Shown here one piece after another: positions 6,101 to 8,845 of a DNA stretch of 8,845 nucleotides (position 1 is the stretch's first letter; every line of letters begins with the position of its first letter). The notes beneath the pieces are model-generated. The model saw nothing but the letters and a program-made list of their open reading frames with translations. It ran no database searches and was not told where the DNA came from. The stretch comes from Desulfobulbus sp. (GTDB lineage: Bacteria > Desulfobacterota > Desulfobulbia > Desulfobulbales > Desulfobulbaceae). The position numbers and the translations under genes are program-made. Location: NCBI GenBank assembly GCA_028684915.1, contig JAQUEZ010000246.1, positions 1 through 8,845 of the forward strand, given 5' to 3'.

Positions 6101-7506
6101 AACAGGTTGCTCCACTCCTCGAAACGGCCCGCAAGGCTTTCGAGGACGCTCGGGCCGCGCTTCTGGAATATGGCAAACGACTCGAAAGCCTCCGAGAAGA
6201 ACTGACCAGCACCGGTGAAGAGGGAAGCCAGCAAAGCCTGGAAGAGGCGGCCCGGCTGGAGGAGGAAACAAAAAAACGCCTGGATACCGCGACAGCCTCG
6301 GAACGAAGGATCAACAACGACCTGATTGGGGCCGGCAAGGATGTGGAATTTGCGGCAAAGGAAGTCGAGCATGCACGAGACGGCCGAAGAAAGGCCCTCT
6401 CGGACCTGCGACCCCACTGGCGGCACTGGATGCATCTGCGCCGTGATGCGCTACGGCAACATTGCCTGGATCGGCTCATGGACGGCCCGACGGTGCGAGC
6501 GTATGACCCAAAAGGCCACCCCGCCGCCTTCCAAGAATCCTCCGGATACCAGGGTGAGTTGAAAAGGATCCTCCACGAAGTTCCCGATGGAAAATCACTC
6601 TGGCGGGAGGTCGAACAGGTGATCGAATTCCGGGACGCAGACATGCGGCGCGGCCTGCAAACCCTCACCGTCTGGTTCATGATCCGTCGCTTTCTTGAAC
6701 GGTCCATCCCCCGCGACATCAGTCAGGCCGACGATCCGGAGTTGGCCCTCCATCAGATCAAGGAACATTTACACCGCCTGCGTGGCCGTCTCGAGGATCA
6801 GGAAAACCAACTCCGCCATGGCACCGACACCGTGGCCAACTCTATCCGCACAAGAATCCGGCGGGAAGAATATCAGATGCAAAGGTTGAACAAGGGGTTG
6901 GCCACGGTACACTTCGGAACCATTACCGGCATTCGCATTCAACTGACGCGGGTAGAAGCCATGCATCGGCTGCTAGAGAGCCTGAAGAAACAGATGAGCC
7001 TCTTTGATTCCCGACTGCCCCTGGAAGAAGCCCTAGTCGAGTTGTACCGCCAAGTGGGTGGCGGCCAAGTTAAGGGCGATCAATTGCTGGATTATCGGGA
7101 ATATGTTCAGTTGCGCATTGAAATCCGCCGTCACGGCTCAGAAAAATGGTCCCCAGCCTCCTCCGGCACCATCTCCACCGGAGAATCCATAGGGGTCGGC
7201 ACCGCCGTGCTCATGGTTATCCTGGACGCCTGGGAAACCCAATCCGCTCTGTTGCGGGGCAAAAGGGATGGCGGCAGCCTTCGTTTTCTCTTTCTAGACG
7301 AGGCGGCCCGGCTCAGTCCCCGTTCACTGGATGCCCTGGCCGAACTCTGCGACCGCATGGACATGCAGCTTCTGGTGGCAGCCCCTGCCGCAGATAGGGC
7401 CAGACGTGGAACCGCCTATCGACTGGTGCGGGTTCTTGACGTCCATAATGAGGAAGAGGTAGTCGTGCGCGGTCGGCGCTTCACGGGGGAGAAAGCTGAA
7501 GTATGA
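3091..7506 (+). CDS. mukB: MukB/JetC-like SMC ATPase, full-length MukB type (1471 residues)
   Basis: This is the motor subunit of the condensin: an SMC protein that hydrolyses ATP and extrudes DNA loops on the nucleoid or on plasmids. The N-terminal head has LILVNWNGFFFQSFEMD and Walker A GENGAGKT (residues 36-43), as in MukB (LINWNGFFARTFDLD, GGNGAGKS). Two long Glu/Arg/Gln-rich coiled-coil arms flank a hinge at roughly residues 680-785, ending in VVGRAARESEIKRLE (MukB LFGRAARESRIESLH). The C-terminal head has the signature SGTISTGESIGVG (from about residue 1358; MukB SGALSTGEAIGTG), Walker B RFLFLDEAARL with D1403 and E1404, and a D-loop region LSPRSLDAL. All ATPase motifs look intact. The length is close to E. 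coli MukB (1486) and longer than most JetC/MksB proteins, which are nearer 900-1100. ATG 3091 lies inside the end of mukE with GGAAG at 3080-3084. No frameshift was seen in 4.4 kb. Confidence 0.95.
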   Translation: MNTKNRAHLRRLILVNWNGFFFQSFEMDAGVTALEGENGAGKTTVMIAAFVALLPDQGLLRFRNAADAGGTGEDRGIYGRLAAKGVSYSFLDIVSPKGKRILAGVLLRRKTAPGLEITPFLAEDLPEDAVLENTLLVRQGETVRIPELADLRQSVHLAGGALTVCETVGQYTARLFELGITPMSMEAPAERDKFNRMLQTSMYGGLSSSIQKGLRSYLLAEDPTLRNHVARMRENLESCRLTRQEIEKAANNCTVIEGLFQSGYRMFEAAFHGTRLRVAGLRSKAESGRYEHYRNKAELVTRQRQRDELTLAHSEAVVDLQLRTEEHERATEVQRKRVQAFEIATRIKQVEICHTDAANTLEKRDREFRAREQISLECVRQRDRLLAEKEEIAGGLANAQQAWENVDRKVALYRQARATLDDCRTALPKHEVTEGNAEALLAECRKQWNEALENKVRVERELDVLNTRVDQFHVALQALSRTRQQEVEPERASASAAELEREVDAMERTVRDAGDLPARIQKAEKLAERQGEVRRKTTRLMERGERIESAETLRSRFDALCGEQDALASGHTTLLEQLARCGQERYRLEQQQIGLRAEADGWRTTRDLAQKLGNRFAATITNDSELESVQKTIEEGLAEVGDHLRQLDQERKTTRERKQELEFGCGQLDESLVQLRDLVEGNLVAELYEQTPEKEATLVEARLGPLHGALLVDNIPAAVDRILQQADRPEEIWLLEPGALTEIPAGISYDNAELVAMGDAWRLTAHPQRPVVGRAARESEIKRLEIRMEQLDTTREIKRDREAWLLEGKKILDQLSRHWNFLGAPDPTEALNRLTIRLKEVKEEELDAKHRAGESEHRRGAVQTLLRIFNDCLPDADLLDDRDWAEELKNLHQQRKDSLLLQQRLETLQPDLEIVRASQHYLSSPPPRPEAVETINETLARADDELTYWMKGKELLTMVVDRLSYFAYRDQEILLTQQGSALDALKKDLDRVDLAWTAAKREVEQVAPLLETARKAFEDARAALLEYGKRLESLREELTSTGEEGSQQSLEEAARLEEETKKRLDTATASERRINNDLIGAGKDVEFAAKEVEHARDGRRKALSDLRPHWRHWMHLRRDALRQHCLDRLMDGPTVRAYDPKGHPAAFQESSGYQGELKRILHEVPDGKSLWREVEQVIEFRDADMRRGLQTLTVWFMIRRFLERSIPRDISQADDPELALHQIKEHLHRLRGRLEDQENQLRHGTDTVANSIRTRIRREEYQMQRLNKGLATVHFGTITGIRIQLTRVEAMHRLLESLKKQMSLFDSRLPLEEALVELYRQVGGGQVKGDQLLDYREYVQLRIEIRRHGSEKWSPASSGTISTGESIGVGTAVLMVILDAWETQSALLRGKRDGGSLRFLFLDEAARLSPRSLDALAELCDRMDMQLLVAAPAADRARRGTAYRLVRVLDVHNEEEVVVRGRRFTGEKAEV

Positions 7507-7554
7507 GCCGTTTTCTCAAAAAACAATTGTTCCATCGGGTATGAGCAAAAAAGC

Positions 7555-8562
7555 ATGGACTGGAAAAATCCTGAATACCGCGCCGCGTTGCTCAGACTGT
7601 GGCGGCAGGGTCTGCTCAAACAAACCAAAACAATCAAACCGCTGGCGCAGCACCTTCTTGCTTCGGGATGGGTCACCCAATCGCCCCGAAGAGACGAGCT
7701 GGAGATCAACGATTTCGGCCGGGCCAGCATTCCGGGACTGCTGGAGTCTGTCTGGCCTTCCTGGCAGGAAACCTTGCACTGTCTCGACGATGCGGGGCTG
7801 GAGGCATCCGCCGAGGGGTTACGGCAACTGACGCGGCAAAGCAGACCAACGCCGTTACTGCCGCTCAGACTGCACCGCAAAACCTATTGCGCGATAGCCT
7901 GCGCCCATTCCAAGAGCCGGGGAGCCAATGCCACGCCACCGCCGAACCTGACCCTGACCATGGACGGGGTTCTGCGCCTGCGCACCAATCAAGGACTGCT
8001 CTTATGCCGAGGAGCTCACAGCCTTCCCAGTGACGACTGGATGGCAGCGGCCGGAGAAATCATTCTTCCGGAGCGGGCCCTCCTTGATGGAGTGCAACCC
8101 GGTGGCGTCCTCCCCAGGGCGATCATGACTGTGGAAAACCTCGGGACTTTCGTGGACATGCCCAAACCAGAAGAACTGCTCCTCATCCATCAACCCGGCT
8201 GGAACACGCCTTTAAGCTGCCAATTTATGCGTCTGTTTGCTCCAACCAGCCGTCGATTTCATTTCGGGGATCTTGATCCGGAGGGACTCGACATTTACCT
8301 CCATCTCCTCCACCGGCACGACACAACAATCCGCCTTTTTGTCCCCACTTTCTGGAGGGAATATGAGCCCACTTATGCCCACGCCCTACCGGCTGACGGA
8401 CGACAATGGGACCATCCCGACGGCGACCTGGCGCTTCTGCCGCAAGACCTCGTCACCAGCGGCAAATGGCTGGAGCAAGAACCCATAGTTCTCGATGAAA
8501 GATTTGAGCGAGAACTGGCGGGCCTGCTCGCCCAGGAAAAATTAAACAAGAGGGAGATCTAA
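7555..8562 (+). CDS. jetD: JetD/MksG-like TOPRIM nuclease of a Wadjet/Mks-type plasmid defence system
   Basis: JetD is the topoisomerase VI A/Spo11-related nuclease that cleaves circular plasmid DNA after the SMC complex has extruded it. The 335-residue product has an N-terminal arm domain starting MDWKNPEYRAALLRLW (DUF3322-like). It then has a C-terminal TOPRIM domain (DUF2220-like) with VENLGTF (catalytic Glu194) and FHFGDLDPEGLDIY (Asp239 and Asp241), the two acidic motifs that bind metal ions. The C-terminal signature WLEQEP (residues 305-310) is typical of JetD. It is somewhat shorter than the family's usual 370-400 residues; the shortening appears to be in the first half, and the catalytic residues are all present. 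ATG 7555 is the first ATG in this frame. Its ribosome binding site is weak, and a 13-codon open frame overlapping the mukB stop ends 11 bases before it, so translation may be coupled. It lies 48 bases after mukB on the same strand. Confidence 0.9.
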   Translation: MDWKNPEYRAALLRLWRQGLLKQTKTIKPLAQHLLASGWVTQSPRRDELEINDFGRASIPGLLESVWPSWQETLHCLDDAGLEASAEGLRQLTRQSRPTPLLPLRLHRKTYCAIACAHSKSRGANATPPPNLTLTMDGVLRLRTNQGLLLCRGAHSLPSDDWMAAAGEIILPERALLDGVQPGGVLPRAIMTVENLGTFVDMPKPEELLLIHQPGWNTPLSCQFMRLFAPTSRRFHFGDLDPEGLDIYLHLLHRHDTTIRLFVPTFWREYEPTYAHALPADGRQWDHPDGDLALLPQDLVTSGKWLEQEPIVLDERFERELAGLLAQEKLNKREI

Positions 8563-8565
8563 CTT

Positions 8566-8845
8566 ATGCCCGAAATCCACATCACCCCGACCCTGACCAT
8601 CGACGCCGCAGAGGTCGAATTGTCCGCCATCCGCGCCCAGGGCTCGGGCGGCCAAAACGTCAACAAGGTCTCCAATGCGGTGCATCTGCGTTTTGACGTC
8701 CGCCGGTCGAGCCTGCCGGAACAGTATAAAATCCGGCTATTGAGCCTGCGCGACCAGCGGTTGACCGACGACGGCGTGCTGGTGATCAAGGCCCAGGAGT
8801 TCCGCAGCCTGGAAAAAAACCGGGAAGCGGCCCTGGAGCGTCTGG
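8566..8845 (+). CDS. arfB: Peptidyl-tRNA hydrolase ArfB (YaeJ/ICT1 family), N-terminal 93 residues (3' end outside window)
   Basis: ArfB rescues ribosomes stalled on mRNAs without a stop codon by hydrolysing the peptidyl-tRNA ester bond; its basic tail enters the empty mRNA channel. The protein starts [19 protein letters not shown]. Next comes [20 protein letters not shown], with the catalytic GGQ motif near residues 28-30, followed by [17 protein letters not shown] and [20 protein letters not shown]. These match E. coli ArfB ([52 protein letters not shown]). Unlike RF1/RF2 there is no codon-recognition domain before the GGQ. The gene begins 3 bases after the jetD stop, with the site AGGGAG (8551-8556) inside the last jetD codons, so it is probably co-transcribed with the operon. 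The basic tail lies beyond the right edge and cannot be checked. Its role is housekeeping; a link to defence is not indicated. Confidence 0.93.
   Translation, partial: MPEIHITPTLTIDAAEVELSAIRAQGSGGQNVNKVSNAVHLRFDVRRSSLPEQYKIRLLSLRDQRLTDDGVLVIKAQEFRSLEKNREAALERL

Noticed and set aside
6000..6719. Minus-strand frame of 239 codons opposite the mukB 3' half
   Set aside because: Its translation is Arg/Ser-rich low-complexity sequence, typical of a shadow frame, and it has no family resemblance.
7504..7557. Read-through fusion of mukB and jetD, since jetD is in the same frame and no further stop lies between them
   Set aside because: Sixteen sense codons in a row is unremarkable by chance, there is no read-through signal, and jetD has its own ATG at the normal N-terminus.

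Overview
The window looks like chromosomal DNA from a nitrogen-fixing proteobacterium. The evidence is a divergently transcribed nifV (homocitrate synthase) with a sigma-54 (-24/-12) promoter and a NifA-type upstream activator site, and a downstream arfB (ribosome rescue hydrolase). The class cannot be fixed from this much sequence; a delta-type (Desulfobacterota) or gamma-proteobacterial diazotroph would both fit.

Layout: (1) 1-339, minus strand: the first 113 codons of nifV, running off the left edge. (2) 340-1022: a 683-base stretch without a convincing gene; its left half carries the nifV promoter (377-392) and activator site (483-498). (3) 1023-8562, plus strand: a four-gene operon for an SMC-type DNA loop-extruding complex plus a nuclease. 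The order is kleisin (mukF/jetA-like), WHD accessory subunit (mukE/jetB-like), SMC ATPase of 1471 residues (mukB/jetC-like) and TOPRIM nuclease (jetD/mksG-like). (4) 8566 to the right edge: the first 93 codons of arfB, 3 bases after jetD.

Two points stand out. First, the three SMC subunits resemble the enterobacterial housekeeping condensin MukBEF along their whole length: full-size MukB, MukE-type ends, and a MukF-type kleisin. The fourth gene, however, is the JetD/MksG nuclease that defines Wadjet and Mks plasmid-defence systems and is absent from classical mukFEB operons. The locus therefore looks like a MukBEF-type condensin armed with a plasmid-cutting nuclease. Second, the kleisin gene is split between two frames at exactly three tandem copies of an 8-bp unit (1200-1223). 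Removing one copy restores a 435-residue protein that aligns without gaps to MukF across the junction. This is either an on/off phase-variation switch for the whole system, a recent inactivating duplication, or a sequencing error.

How the genes would work together: MukF bridges the MukB heads, MukE binds MukF and DNA, and MukB ATPase extrudes DNA loops. JetD is expected to cut circular DNA once extrusion stalls. As written, the kleisin would lack its N-terminal winged-helix domain or not be made, so the complex is predicted to be off or altered in this sequence while the other three genes remain intact.
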